A stretch of 64,000 nt of DNA from Paraburkholderia terricola (GCF_900142195.1 NZ_FRAB01000018.1:58206-122205), one strand, 5' to 3'; positions 28,625-37,428 are shown, counted from the stretch's first letter. The notes: generated from the sequence alone by a model not told the origin. Numbers and translations: made by a program.

Positions 28625-29090
28625 ATTTCAATCCCCTGGGAAACCGTCGAGCGGTATTAAGTCATTGCGCTGGGCTTTTCGACATTAAAGGTTGCTGATG
28701 GAAACTCTAAAATGTTTGCCAAGATTAACAATCGAATTTAATCACCGCAAGTGCTTTTTAATCACATCGTTTTCATCGGCAGTACAAGGAGTATCGCATG
28801 CGAAGGCTCGTCGGATGAAACGGGGAAAACCCTTCAATGCGCCACTGGGCGCGCTCTGTGCGGCACCGCACGGTCGCAGGATTTACTGCGGCCGTATGAC
28901 GCCGCGAGTAAAAAATGCGATGCGTGTTTCGTCACATCAAAAGCATGATCGATCCGCGCCACGGGTTTATTCCCGTTCGCGGCGCAAAGCGCAATTACCT
29001 GTGAACGCCCCGATCACCGGTAAATGCGCCGTGGATAAATGCACTTTGTTTAAGACGCGTGATTATCCCGCACTGCACCGTTGAAAACGA
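28625..29090. other. Gene-free, AT-richer stretch
   Basis: About 470 bp without a credible gene: frames open here have implausible composition and no recognisable domain. GC content is visibly lower than that of neighbouring genes. It lies on the left flank of the gene remnants and the unusual 30.6-41.1 kb operon. No RNA or palindrome was picked out. Confidence 0.45.
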
Positions 29091-29107
29091 TTACGCATTC
29101 GGTATTT

Positions 29108-29308
29108 TTAAGCCGGGCGTGCGGCGCGGCGCAGTACAAATTGCGGATGAGCACCAGCAGCACGCTTGAACCGATGCCACGCCAGCATGAGCAACGCATT
29201 GATCGCGAGGCTGAGCTGGAACGCATGCGCGTAGGCATCCGCCGTCGCGCGGCCGTCGATCGCGCCGAAGAACGCGCCGCTGATCGCCGCGGTGCCGAAC
29301 GCGGGCAC
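29108..29308 (-). pseudogene. Remnant: C-terminus of an MFS (DHA2-type) transporter
   Basis: A 66-residue open stretch resembles the last one to two helices of a drug:H+ antiporter of the MFS: PAFGTAAISGAFFGAIDG, then FQLSLAINALLMLAWHRF. The other 10-12 helices are missing and the frame differs from that of the TetR-like remnant it abuts at about 29301-29308. It is a decayed fragment, not a gene. Confidence 0.55.
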
Positions 29309-29519
29309 GCAATGCCTCGTCGCCGGGTTGCATCTCCAGCGTGGTATTGGTAATGAAGCAACTGCGCTTGCCGGTCAGCGCGCACGCGAGCCGCGCGTAA
29401 TGCAGCAAGGCGTTGCGTAGCGCCTCTTCCGGCGCGGTCGGCGGGTCGGGGCGCTCGGTGAGGCGCGCCACCCAGCCTTCGGCGTAGTGATCGAGCGCGG
29501 CCAGCGATGCGTCACTCAC
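29301..29519 (-). pseudogene. Remnant: C-terminal part of a TetR-family regulator
   Basis: About 73 residues resemble the ligand domain end of a TetR-type repressor: ALLHYARLACALTG, then CFITNTTLEMQPGDEALRARV. The DNA-binding N-terminus is absent, and past 29301 the frame runs into an alien sequence. TetR genes commonly neighbour MFS pumps, so this and the adjoining MFS scrap probably descend from one deleted efflux locus. Confidence 0.5.
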
Positions 29520-29575
29520 TGCAACACCGGTATCAGACGCCTCGATATCGGCCCAAATAATCGTCCGCGTAAGCC

Positions 29576-30058
29576 TCAGTCCGGCATCCCATCATGGTCC
29601 CCGAGGGGTCTGGTGGGCCAGTCCATCCAGCGGTCCGCGCGAGTCAGTTCGTGCGCCTCATTGAGCGGGTAGCGAATACGGTTGTCGTCGCGCGGACGTT
29701 CGCCGATCACCATCAGCCTGACTTCGTCCTTCGTATTGTTGATGAAGGTGTGGCAGATTCCAGTGCCTGCCGGAAACGCGACGGAATCGCCTTCGGCAAT
29801 GCGGTGAAGCACGCCGTCGATCCACACATCGGGCTTGCCTTCGAGCACGTACACGAACTCCTGCTCGGTGCTTTCGGCGTGCGGATAGGAGGTCCGCCGT
29901 CCGGGCAGAAGCCTGACATGATGAATGCCGATACGCGTAATGCCGAGTGCGGCGGAAAGCGGCGCGTCCAGCGCCATTGGCTCGGTATCGCCGCGATAGG
30001 AGTGTGGATCCGGTTCTTCGAGTTCGGTCCAGTGTTTGATGAAATCGGGTCGGCTCAT
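29576..30058 (-). CDS. Cupin-domain protein
   Basis: A 160-residue single-domain cupin. The two motifs are visible: motif 1 around SYPHAESTEQEFVYVLEG (H, E, E) and motif 2 around DSVAFPAGTGICHTFIN (H). It is probably a metal-binding enzyme or sensor in the cytosol; the function is unknown. The start MSRPDFIKHW at 30058 with AAGGAGA upstream is preferred to 30112. It lies at the left edge of the oxygenase/Mxa-like operon but points away from it. Confidence 0.82.
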   Translation of the reverse strand: MSRPDFIKHWTELEEPDPHSYRGDTEPMALDAPLSAALGITRIGIHHVRLLPGRRTSYPHAESTEQEFVYVLEGKPDVWIDGVLHRIAEGDSVAFPAGTGICHTFINNTKDEVRLMVIGERPRDDNRIRYPLNEAHELTRADRWMDWPTRPLGDHDGMPD

Positions 30059-30341
30059 CGGTTGATCTCCTTCAGGACGAACGTCGATGATAGCGGCTCC
30101 CGGAAAGGACAAAATTAGTTCGCGGCGCGCGGCATTTTGAATGTGGGCAGCAACCGTGGCGAACGGCCATTTTGGCCGACTAGCGACAACGAAATGCGGT
30201 TAGCGTTTATCGATTCCACGCGACTATCAAGTGGGCGACTACCAAGTGGATCGTATATGCACAAAAGAAGTTCGACGCAACGCCGAAATCGCCAATTGCG
30301 CTGCAAAGCAATATTAAGCGTTCCATTATAGAGATCCAGTT

Positions 30342-30383
30342 TGTCACGGGCCTTTTCGCACACTGTGCGGTGTATTCGTGACA
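30342..30383. promoter_or_regulatory. Nested inverted repeat upstream of the oxygenase/Mxa-like operon
   Basis: Within the 556-bp gap 30059-30614, an outer pair TGTCACG (30342-30348) / CGTGACA (30377-30383) and an inner pair CGCACA (30357-30362) / TGTGCG (30364-30369) share almost the same centre. It could be a regulator site or an mRNA structure about 230 bp before the first gene. The rest of the gap is AT-richer and shows no gene. Confidence 0.4.
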
Positions 30384-30614
30384 CTTTGTGTTTCAGTGAT
30401 TGGGAGTACGGTTATCGATGCGATCCTTGTCAGGTTCTCGTGCCGATCCGGAAACATTTGGCACCCGGTTTCACACCCTTTCTTAAAGCGTTCCGCTTTT
30501 GGCTCGTAAGTTGCTTATGCTTGGCCCCGAAAAGCGCCCTTCAGGCACCAGCTGGGTCTTGTCCGATGTCGCGACAGGAAATTTGCATATTCACTAATGA
30601 CATGGAGCGAGTCC

Positions 30615-31448
30615 ATGGACGCACCCGAAATTGACGGAGCACGTGACCATGGCGTACAGCAGCGCACAGCGGACAACTGGGCTGCCGACTTGTACAGTAT
30701 CGTTATGCCGCAGCAATACGACTGGAACATACTCCAGCAAATGCGCGAGCAATTTATGCGATTTGGGTATATTCGGTTATTCGAATTTATCTCGCCTGCT
30801 GGGTTGAAGCTGATAAAGAACGAGCTTGATGAACTTGCTCAACTCGCGATACGCAAGAGTTTTGAAATGCCAGGCTATGCGACGCCGCGAAGTCTCTCGG
30901 CGCTCGGCGGATCGATTATCAAGGCTCATTCACCGTTTCTCTATAGCCTTTATCACCATTACGCATTGCGCAACTGCGTGGAAAATATCGTCGGCCGCAC
31001 GGTCTATTCGTGCACGCATCCCGAAGAATTCATGGTCGCGAATTTTCTCCATCAACGCGGTGATACGCACGGCTGGCATCTGGACGACCCGCCCTATGCG
31101 CTCGTGATATTTGCCGAACTGCCTGGTGAAAATGGCGGCGGCGAGCTCGAGGTCGTGCCGAACTGGACCGACCTGTGCCGTCGCAAGCATCGCAGGCAGG
31201 ACGAAGCGATCGGCGACCTTGTCGCGTGGGCGGAGGAAAACGGTCTCGTTGACCGCCATCGCCATCAGGCCGGCGACGCCTATCTGCTGCGCGCCGACAT
31301 GAATCTGCATCGCGTCGCACCGCTCGTGCGCGCCGGCGAGCGGCGAGCCGTCGTCAACCTTGCGTTTCAATGCACCGCCGTCATGGAATACGGCTCGACA
31401 GCTGACATGCTGTATGGCACGGAGAGCGATCATGCAGCGCGCTCGTGA
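30615..31448 (+). CDS. Fe(II)/2-oxoglutarate enzyme, BesD/HalD-like (hydroxylase-type HxD)
   Basis: A 277-residue Fe(II)/2OG-dependent enzyme resembling the BesD/HalD free-amino-acid halogenase/hydroxylase family. The iron triad reads H155-L-D157 in GDTHGWHLDDPPYALV and H232 in NLHRVAPL; R243/R244 in GERRAVVNLAF probably binds 2-oxoglutarate. GDAYLLRADMNLHR is very similar to that family. True halogenases have Gly where this protein has D157, so hydroxylation or another oxidation is expected. It is the first gene of the putative operon and overlaps the next by 17 bp. The start at 30615 has GGAG 8 bp upstream; 30597 is an alternative. The family link is recalled from motifs, not searched. Confidence 0.72.
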   Translation: MDAPEIDGARDHGVQQRTADNWAADLYSIVMPQQYDWNILQQMREQFMRFGYIRLFEFISPAGLKLIKNELDELAQLAIRKSFEMPGYATPRSLSALGGSIIKAHSPFLYSLYHHYALRNCVENIVGRTVYSCTHPEEFMVANFLHQRGDTHGWHLDDPPYALVIFAELPGENGGGELEVVPNWTDLCRRKHRRQDEAIGDLVAWAEENGLVDRHRHQAGDAYLLRADMNLHRVAPLVRAGERRAVVNLAFQCTAVMEYGSTADMLYGTESDHAARS

Positions 31449-32013
31449 CGATGACGGAGCCACCGGCCACATCCGCAATCTGGCGTCGAGAGTGGAAGCA
31501 GTGGCGGCATCGGCTTCGCACTCCGTCAACGCGCGCGCCGACGCAGTCGCGTGGCGCTGGTCCAGCTTCGAGCAACTGCCAGTCGCGCACCTCTACGCGG
31601 CGATCAGCCTGCGGGAAAGCATCTTTGTCGTCGAACAGAATGTGCCTTATCTCGACGCGGACGGACGCGACCCGCATTGCCGTCATTTAACCGGCTTCGT
31701 CGATGGCCGGCTCGTTGCGTACGCGCGCGTGTTGCCGAAGGATCTGTTCGAGCCGGGCTTTTTTAGCTTCGGCAGAGTCGTGGTACATCCGGAGCATCGT
31801 CATGCCGGTATCGGCCGCGAACTTGTCACGCTCGCGCTCGCACATCTTGATGAAGTTCGCGGCAATACCCCTGTCAAGATATCGTCGCAATTCTATCTGA
31901 GGGAGTTTTATCAGTCGTTCGGTTTCGCGCCGCAGGGCGAACCGTACATCGAAGACCGGATCCTGCACATTGGAATGGTTCGCGGGCACTCTTCTCCCGG
32001 AGGGCGTCCATGA
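31432..32013 (+). CDS. GNAT acetyltransferase, ElaA-like
   Basis: A 193-residue N-acetyltransferase. The ElaA pattern is clear: LYAAISLRESIFVVEQNVPY, then GRVVVHPEHRHAGIGREL (acetyl-CoA-binding RxxGxG) and FYQSFGFAPQGEPYIEDRI. The first 40 residues are an extra polar extension. It transfers an acyl group from acyl-CoA to an amine; the substrate is unknown but, by position, could be an intermediate of this cluster. The start at 31432 has GGAGAG upstream, and the gene overlaps its neighbours on both sides (17 bp and 4 bp), so it is embedded in the operon. Confidence 0.85.
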   Translation: MQRARDDDGATGHIRNLASRVEAVAASASHSVNARADAVAWRWSSFEQLPVAHLYAAISLRESIFVVEQNVPYLDADGRDPHCRHLTGFVDGRLVAYARVLPKDLFEPGFFSFGRVVVHPEHRHAGIGRELVTLALAHLDEVRGNTPVKISSQFYLREFYQSFGFAPQGEPYIEDRILHIGMVRGHSSPGGRP

Positions 32014-33287
32014 AAACGGTGGCCGCTATGCTTGGTAGAGCGCGGCTGCGCGTCAGCTCGCGGGTCTATCCCTGGCTTGCCGCAGCCTGGCCCATCGCGA
32101 TCGTCTGGTCGCGCGCGGCCGCGTCCGCCGAGGCCGCGCTAGCGGCAAGCTTCGGCCTTGCCGCTAGCGCGTCACTACTGCCGGCTGTTGCAGTCAAAAT
32201 GATTCGCACCGAGGACGCTATCGGGTTACGTTTCGCGCGCGTCACGCCTGGCCGGCTCGCGAGGCTGGCGCTGCACGCGCCTGTCGTACTGGTCGTGGCG
32301 ACCCTGGTTGGCACAGCGACGGGGCAGCGCTTACTCGACGCCATGACCTTCGTCATCGCGACCGCCGCTTCGGCGGCTCTGCAATCTCTTGCATTCCGGT
32401 TTGCGTACCACGGACGCGGCGAGCGGACGAGCAACCTCGTTCTTGCGCTTGCCGTGGCGGCATGGCTCGTCGCCAGCGTCGTCGTCGAACCGGCCGTGCG
32501 ATATCTCGCGGTGACCGGTGCGGCCGTCTATTTAGCGGACCTGCTCGTCGGCGCGCTCGCCGATCTTCGTTCGTTCTGGTTTCCACGCGCAGGCGTCGGC
32601 GTGTTTTTCGGCTCGTTTAATCCCGTGCACAACTCGCATCTGCGGATGATCCGCGACGCACTGGACGGGCGTCGTTTGGACACGATCTATGTGCATTGCA
32701 CGACCGTGCCGAAACTGCATCGGCAGGCGCTCGAACGCGGAGAGATAGCGATGTCGCGCGAGGCCGGCATGCGCATCTATTCGAAAACCTCGTCTGCGGA
32801 TCCTGGCAAGAACTACTTTCCGACGGGCAATCGCTTTTACGATTACGAAGTCCGCAGGGAACTGCTCAGGGCGGCATGCGGCGATGCCGGCCTCGCGCAA
32901 CGCGTCGAAGTGCTGGATCTGCCGGACATCTACGACAAGGAAGGTTTCGTCGGCGTGTTGCGCGAGGTCCGCAGACGGCATCGAGGTCAGCCGTTGCATG
33001 GCTTGCATGGCAGCGATACGGGCGGCATGTGGGTCAGGAACCTGTTCGACGATTGCGGCTGGGTCTTTCCGTGCGCAGTCGTGCGCACCGACGGCGTGTC
33101 GGCCACAGCGATTCGCAGCGGCGCGACGGGCCTGACCTCGGAAACAGTCGAGCGGTTTCTTGTCGCGACTGGCTCGGGACAGGACTTCGTGTTCGCATCC
33201 GGATATTGCTTCGAGCACGTCCGCAATCCGGATCGCGATGTCCGTGTGACAGGCGATTGTCCCGCCGCATCTACCACGATGGAGTGA
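32010..33287 (+). CDS. Membrane-anchored nucleotidyltransferase (NMNAT-like) fusion
   Basis: A 425-residue two-part protein. Residues 1 to about 185 are hydrophobic, with about five or six predicted helices (for example LHAPVVLVVATLVGTATG and LVLALAVAAWLVASVVV). Residues about 190-400 form a HIGH-superfamily nucleotidyltransferase: GVFFGSFNPVHNSHLRM is the phosphate-binding HxxH signature of NMN/nicotinate-nucleotide adenylyltransferases, and VSATAIRSG corresponds to the ISxTxxR motif. It may adenylate or cytidylate a phosphorylated substrate at the membrane. A membrane domain fused to this fold is unusual. It overlaps the GNAT gene by 4 bp and is followed 3 bp later by the flavoprotein. Confidence 0.75.
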   Translation: MKTVAAMLGRARLRVSSRVYPWLAAAWPIAIVWSRAAASAEAALAASFGLAASASLLPAVAVKMIRTEDAIGLRFARVTPGRLARLALHAPVVLVVATLVGTATGQRLLDAMTFVIATAASAALQSLAFRFAYHGRGERTSNLVLALAVAAWLVASVVVEPAVRYLAVTGAAVYLADLLVGALADLRSFWFPRAGVGVFFGSFNPVHNSHLRMIRDALDGRRLDTIYVHCTTVPKLHRQALERGEIAMSREAGMRIYSKTSSADPGKNYFPTGNRFYDYEVRRELLRAACGDAGLAQRVEVLDLPDIYDKEGFVGVLREVRRRHRGQPLHGLHGSDTGGMWVRNLFDDCGWVFPCAVVRTDGVSATAIRSGATGLTSETVERFLVATGSGQDFVFASGYCFEHVRNPDRDVRVTGDCPAASTTME

Positions 33288-33290
33288 CGC

Positions 33291-34478
33291 ATGCAAGCCA
33301 ATGTTGATATCGCCATCGTAGGAGCCGGCCCGTTCGGGCTGTCGATCGCCGCTCACCTGCGCGGCAGCGGCAAGTCGTTGCGGATATTCGGCACGCCAAT
33401 GCAGATCTGGCGCAGACACATGCCCAAGGGGATGATGCTCAAGTCCGCTGGTTTTTCGTCGACGATCTGCGATCCGGGCCGAACCTTCACGCTGCGCCAC
33501 TACTGCGAACAACAGGGCATTCCATATCACGAAGTCGGACTACCAGTGCAATTAGATACGTTCTCGGCATATGGGCTGGCGTTCCAGCAACGTTTCGCGC
33601 CCGGTCTGGAAGATGTGCCGGTCGAAACGATCGACGCGTGCGCGGAGGGTTTTGCGCTGCAACTGGCGAACGGCGGCTCATTCAGCGCGCGCAAGGTCGT
33701 GCTGGCCGTAGGCATCGACCATTTCCGTCATATTCCCGATGTGCTCGCGCATCTGCCGTCCGAGCGCCTGTCACACAGCGGCGAGCATCGCGAACTGGAG
33801 CGGTTTCGCGGACAGCGCGTGCTCGTGCTTGGCGCGGGCGCGTCCGCATTCGATCTCGCGGTATTGCTAGAGGATGCCGGTGCGACGGTCCAGCTGATCG
33901 CGCGGCGTTCAGCCGTCAGATTCAACTACGACGAGCCGCTAAACCGTCCCTTGCTCAAGCGCGTTTCGATGCCGATGTCCGGCGTCGGTCCGGGCTGGAA
34001 GCAGCGTACTTGCACCGACATATGGCCGTGGCTATACCGCTATTTCCCTGACGAGCGCCGGCTGCGGACCGTGCGGGAATTTCTCGGCCCCTCGGTCGGA
34101 TGGTTCATGCGCGAACGGGCGGAGGCCGTCTCCCAACTGCTTGGCTTTGAAATCGAAGCGGCTCGCGCTGACGGAAACCAGGTGGAGTTGGAATTGCGAG
34201 GCCAGGATGGCAAGCGCCGCGTCGTAAGCGGCGACCACCTGATCGCGGCGACCGGCTACCGCAGCGATGCGCGCCGCCTGCCGTTTCTCGCGCCACGGAT
34301 CGTCGACCGGCTCGCATTAATTGGATCGACGCCTCGTCTCTCCGCGCATTTCGAATCGTCCGTGCGCGGTCTGTATTTCGTCGGGCCGGTGTCGGCGACC
34401 AGCTTCGGCCCGGTCATGCGCTTCGCCTTCGGCGCCGTCTTCACGTCGCCGAGAATTGCGCGGCATCTCGCCGCCTGA
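33291..34478 (+). CDS. FAD/NAD(P)-binding oxidoreductase, N-hydroxylase-like
   Basis: A 395-residue two-Rossmann flavoprotein. The FAD site is VDIAIVGAGPFGLSIAAHL at the N-terminus and the NAD(P)H site is RVLVLGAGASAFDLAVLL (about residues 178-195); DHLIAATGYRSD near 315 is the typical ATG motif. The GAGPFGL form and length resemble amino-acid N-monooxygenases (SidA/PvdA) and flavin monooxygenases. It probably oxygenates a nitrogen or carbon of the pathway intermediate; the substrate is unknown. It is separated by 94 bp from the MoxR gene downstream, the largest gap in the operon. Confidence 0.82.
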   Translation: MQANVDIAIVGAGPFGLSIAAHLRGSGKSLRIFGTPMQIWRRHMPKGMMLKSAGFSSTICDPGRTFTLRHYCEQQGIPYHEVGLPVQLDTFSAYGLAFQQRFAPGLEDVPVETIDACAEGFALQLANGGSFSARKVVLAVGIDHFRHIPDVLAHLPSERLSHSGEHRELERFRGQRVLVLGAGASAFDLAVLLEDAGATVQLIARRSAVRFNYDEPLNRPLLKRVSMPMSGVGPGWKQRTCTDIWPWLYRYFPDERRLRTVREFLGPSVGWFMRERAEAVSQLLGFEIEAARADGNQVELELRGQDGKRRVVSGDHLIAATGYRSDARRLPFLAPRIVDRLALIGSTPRLSAHFESSVRGLYFVGPVSATSFGPVMRFAFGAVFTSPRIARHLAA

Positions 34479-34572
34479 TGCCCGCGCCGAGAGGTAGCGA
34501 TAAACAGCAGGTATCAGATACACAACCAGCGTGCAGCAACCACTCAACCGACGTCCAGAACGGAGAAACCGG

Positions 34573-35592
34573 ATGCTCTCTGAAGAAGCGTTGCAGGACT
34601 GGCGCAGCGACGCGCTGCAACTGGAAGCGGCCGTCGCGCAGGCGGTCATCGGGCAGCAGCAGGTGATACGCCTGATCACCGTCGCGTTGTTCGCGCGCGG
34701 ACATGTGCTGCTCGAAGGCGACGTGGGCGTCGGCAAGACCACGCTGCTGCGTGCTTTTGCGCGGGCGATCGGCGGCGAGTTCGAACGCGTCGAGGGAACG
34801 ATCGACCTGATGCCTGGCGATCTCGTCTACCACACCTACGTGGACGCCGAAGGCGCGCCGCGCATCGACCCCGGCCCGTTGCTGCGTCATGGCGAGCGGC
34901 TCACGACGTTCTTCTTCAACGAGATCAACCGCGCGCGGCCGCAGGTGCAATCGCTGCTGCTGCGCGCGATGGCCGAGCGGTCGGTATCCGCATTCAATCG
35001 CGAACATCACTTTCCGCACATGACGGTATTCGCCGATCGCAACAAGGTCGAAAAGGAGGAAACCTTCGAACTGGCGTCCGCCGCGCGCGACCGCTTCATG
35101 TTCGAACTGAACATGCCGACGCCCGCGGACCCCGCCATTCGCAGCCGGCTCGTTTTCGACCCGCTGTTTCACGACGTCGACACGGTGCTTGAACAGTTGC
35201 CCGCCGGCATGCTGTCGTGGCGTGAGCTGAATGCGGTGGCCGCGTCGATCCAGCGTCATGTGCGCGCAAGCGAGACGATCGAGCGATACGTGCTGCAACT
35301 CTGGGAGGCCACCGAAAAACCCGCGCAATACGACATCCGGCTCGGCGACGTCGATATCGACCGGCTGATACTCGCAGGCGCCAGTCCGCGCGGAATGAGC
35401 GCGCTGCTGCGCGCGGCGCGCGTGGTCGCGTGGCTGGCCGAACGCGCCTATCTGATTCCCGAGGACATCCATGCGGTGCTGCCGGCCGCGCTCGGCCATC
35501 GCGTGTTTTTTACACCGATCTACGAACTGCGCCGTGCGGAACTGGCCGACGCGTTGGTGCAGGCGATCATGCGCCGCGTCGCCGCGCCATGA
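34573..35592 (+). CDS. mxaR: MoxR-family AAA+ ATPase, MxaR-like
   Basis: A 339-residue MoxR ATPase. Walker A is GDVGVGKTT (residues 49-57), Walker B is FFFNEINRA (113-121) with Asn where most MoxR proteins have Asp, and SARDRF-like sensor elements are seen as ASAARDRFMFEL. MoxR ATPases act with vWA proteins to insert metals or remodel enzymes. The order of the following genes matches mxaR-S-A-C-K-L of methanol-oxidiser operons, hence the name, although no methanol dehydrogenase is present. The start MLSEEALQDW has ACGGAG upstream. A 28-bp gap separates it from mxaS. Confidence 0.82.
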   Translation: MLSEEALQDWRSDALQLEAAVAQAVIGQQQVIRLITVALFARGHVLLEGDVGVGKTTLLRAFARAIGGEFERVEGTIDLMPGDLVYHTYVDAEGAPRIDPGPLLRHGERLTTFFFNEINRARPQVQSLLLRAMAERSVSAFNREHHFPHMTVFADRNKVEKEETFELASAARDRFMFELNMPTPADPAIRSRLVFDPLFHDVDTVLEQLPAGMLSWRELNAVAASIQRHVRASETIERYVLQLWEATEKPAQYDIRLGDVDIDRLILAGASPRGMSALLRAARVVAWLAERAYLIPEDIHAVLPAALGHRVFFTPIYELRRAELADALVQAIMRRVAAP

Positions 35593-35620
35593 TGCCGATC
35601 GACACGGCGCGAGCGACGCG

Positions 35621-36490
35621 ATGAGTGCGATCCACGAATTCCATTACCGGATGCCATCCCGGACAGGCGGATATCGCCCCGGCTCGCATCACGGTTCGAG
35701 CGTGGGCGGCGGCCAGGCTTTTGCCACGCACGCGCGGCTTTTCGACCATCCCGATCCGCGGCGTCTCGATCTGCGCGCGAGTCTGCGGCACGTTGGCCGC
35801 GACTGGCTGGTTCGGATGCAGCGGCAACGCACGGCCGTCACCGTGCATGCGGTCGTCGACGTATCGGCATCGATGTCGTTCGGTTCGCGCCGGGCGAAGC
35901 TCGAGGTCGTCGGCGACTTTGTCGATTCACTGGGACGCAGCGCGTTTCGGGTCGGCGATGCGGTCGGCCTGCTTGCGTTCGATACCGGTTTGCGCGACGA
36001 CCTGATGTTGCCCGCGCGCCATCATCGCGGCGCCGGCGCCGCGATGCGTGCGATGCTGTCCGAAGGCGGCCGGCCGGCACTGCGCCGCGAGGGCGACGGC
36101 GCGACCGGTTTGCGTCGCGCGGCCGAAAGGCTCAGCGGACGCCAGGGACTCGTGTTTGTCGTATCGGATTTCCACTGGCCACTCGACACGCTGCGCGCAT
36201 CGTTCGATCTATTGATGCCGGCCCTGCTGGTACCGATCGTCGTGTGGGATCCGTTCGAACTCGAAGCACCGCAAGAGAACGCGCTAATGATGATGCGCGA
36301 CGCCGAATCGAACGGGCGGCGCACGTTATGGATGCGCCCGGCGCTACGTGCACAGTGGCGTAATGCGGTCGCACAGCGACGCGCGCGGATCGATGCGCTG
36401 TGCACCGCGCATGGCGTGCGGCCTTTTTACCTGACCGGTCCGTTCGATCCGCAGGCGCTGTCGCGTTACTTTCTGGAGTTGACGGCATGA
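35621..36490 (+). CDS. mxaS: DUF58 protein, MxaS-like
   Basis: A 289-residue DUF58/vWA-like protein. After an N-terminal segment with HPDPRRLDLRASLRHV, a MIDAS-type motif DVSASMS begins at D80 (DxSxS, residues 80-84), and LVFVVSDFHWPLDTL (about 180-195) supplies the next conserved aspartate. DUF58 proteins partner MoxR ATPases, here presumably the product of the gene just upstream. It is cytosolic, without membrane helices. It overlaps mxaA by 4 bp (ATGA). Its identity as MxaS rests on gene order plus domain. Confidence 0.78.
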   Translation: MSAIHEFHYRMPSRTGGYRPGSHHGSSVGGGQAFATHARLFDHPDPRRLDLRASLRHVGRDWLVRMQRQRTAVTVHAVVDVSASMSFGSRRAKLEVVGDFVDSLGRSAFRVGDAVGLLAFDTGLRDDLMLPARHHRGAGAAMRAMLSEGGRPALRREGDGATGLRRAAERLSGRQGLVFVVSDFHWPLDTLRASFDLLMPALLVPIVVWDPFELEAPQENALMMMRDAESNGRRTLWMRPALRAQWRNAVAQRRARIDALCTAHGVRPFYLTGPFDPQALSRYFLELTA

Positions 36491-37428
36491 CGCGGCGAGT
36501 TTCCTTCTTGCGGCCACAGGTGGGCGACCGCGTGTCGCTGACGACGCGCGTCGCCGCGCTTCTCTGTATGTTCGCCTCAGCGTGCTTTTCATACGGCGCC
36601 CTTGCCCAGCAAAACGTAATCGCGGCGACAGCTCAGCCGCGCAGCTTCGGTTATCTGCTCGGCGATGTGATTTCGCAGCGTGTCCTGCTTCGCGCGAACG
36701 ACCGTCCGTTTGAACCGGCGACACTGCCGCCGCTCGAACGCACCGGCGCGTGGCTCGAGCGGCGCGCGGCGAAGGTCGAAACGGATGCCGGCGGCGAGCG
36801 CTGGCTGGTGCTTGAGTATCAAGTCATCAACGCGCCGCAGACCCTCACCGCGATCACTCTGCCTGCCTTGATGCTGCGAGCCCCCGTCGCTTCGAGCCCG
36901 GCGTTGGCGGTCGCCGCGTGGCCGGTCAGCGTCGCGCCGCTGACGCCGCGCAGCGCGTTCGCGCAGGGTTCGCTGCAGGACATGCAGCCCGACCGTCAAC
37001 CCTCACCGTTGCCGATCGCCCCGCTGCGCCAGCGCCTGATCGCGTCGCTGGCGGTGTTGGCTTTCGTTGCATGTGCGTGGCTTGGGTGGTGGCTGTGGCG
37101 CAATCGCCGCGATGCGGGCCGCTTGCCGTTCGCCCGCGCGTGCCGCGCGCTGGAGCGCCTCGACGCGGTGCAGGTCGACCGCGAACCCGACGCGTGGGTG
37201 TCCGTGCATCGCGCACTGAACGAGGCCGCCGGACAGGCGCTTCACGCAGGAACGTTGGGCGCGCTGTTCGTCCGCGCACCGTATTTGAGCCCATTGCGCG
37301 AGCGGCTCGAACGCTTCTACGCACAGTCGGGCGAGCGGTTCTTCGCAGTTTCGCCGACGCACGAGCCGTATCGGCTTCTCGAACTGGCCCGGGAGCTTCG
37401 GCTTGCCGAAAGGCGTCATCACCGATGA
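36487..37428 (+). CDS. mxaA: MxaA-like periplasmic/membrane protein
   Basis: A 313-residue protein: a signal or anchor helix at residues 20-40 (VAALLCMFASACFSYGALAQ), a periplasmic beta-rich part (SFGYLLGDVISQRVLL at about 52-68 is typical of MxaA) and one membrane helix at about 195-215, with a cytoplasmic C-terminal tail. In methylotrophs MxaA is needed for calcium insertion into methanol dehydrogenase. Here it overlaps mxaS and mxaC by 4 bp on each side. The target of the assembly process must differ, since no dehydrogenase gene lies in the window. Confidence 0.75.
   Translation: MTRRVSFLRPQVGDRVSLTTRVAALLCMFASACFSYGALAQQNVIAATAQPRSFGYLLGDVISQRVLLRANDRPFEPATLPPLERTGAWLERRAAKVETDAGGERWLVLEYQVINAPQTLTAITLPALMLRAPVASSPALAVAAWPVSVAPLTPRSAFAQGSLQDMQPDRQPSPLPIAPLRQRLIASLAVLAFVACAWLGWWLWRNRRDAGRLPFARACRALERLDAVQVDREPDAWVSVHRALNEAAGQALHAGTLGALFVRAPYLSPLRERLERFYAQSGERFFAVSPTHEPYRLLELARELRLAERRHHR

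Noticed and set aside
28692..29084. 130-residue plus-strand open frame in the gap after the DUF2158 gene
   Set aside because: No ribosome site, odd Arg/Lys/Ser composition and no domain.
30459..30474. TGGCACCCGGTTTCAC as a sigma-54 promoter of the oxygenase/Mxa-like operon
   Set aside because: The -24 part is good, but the -12 GC dinucleotide is absent at the required spacing.
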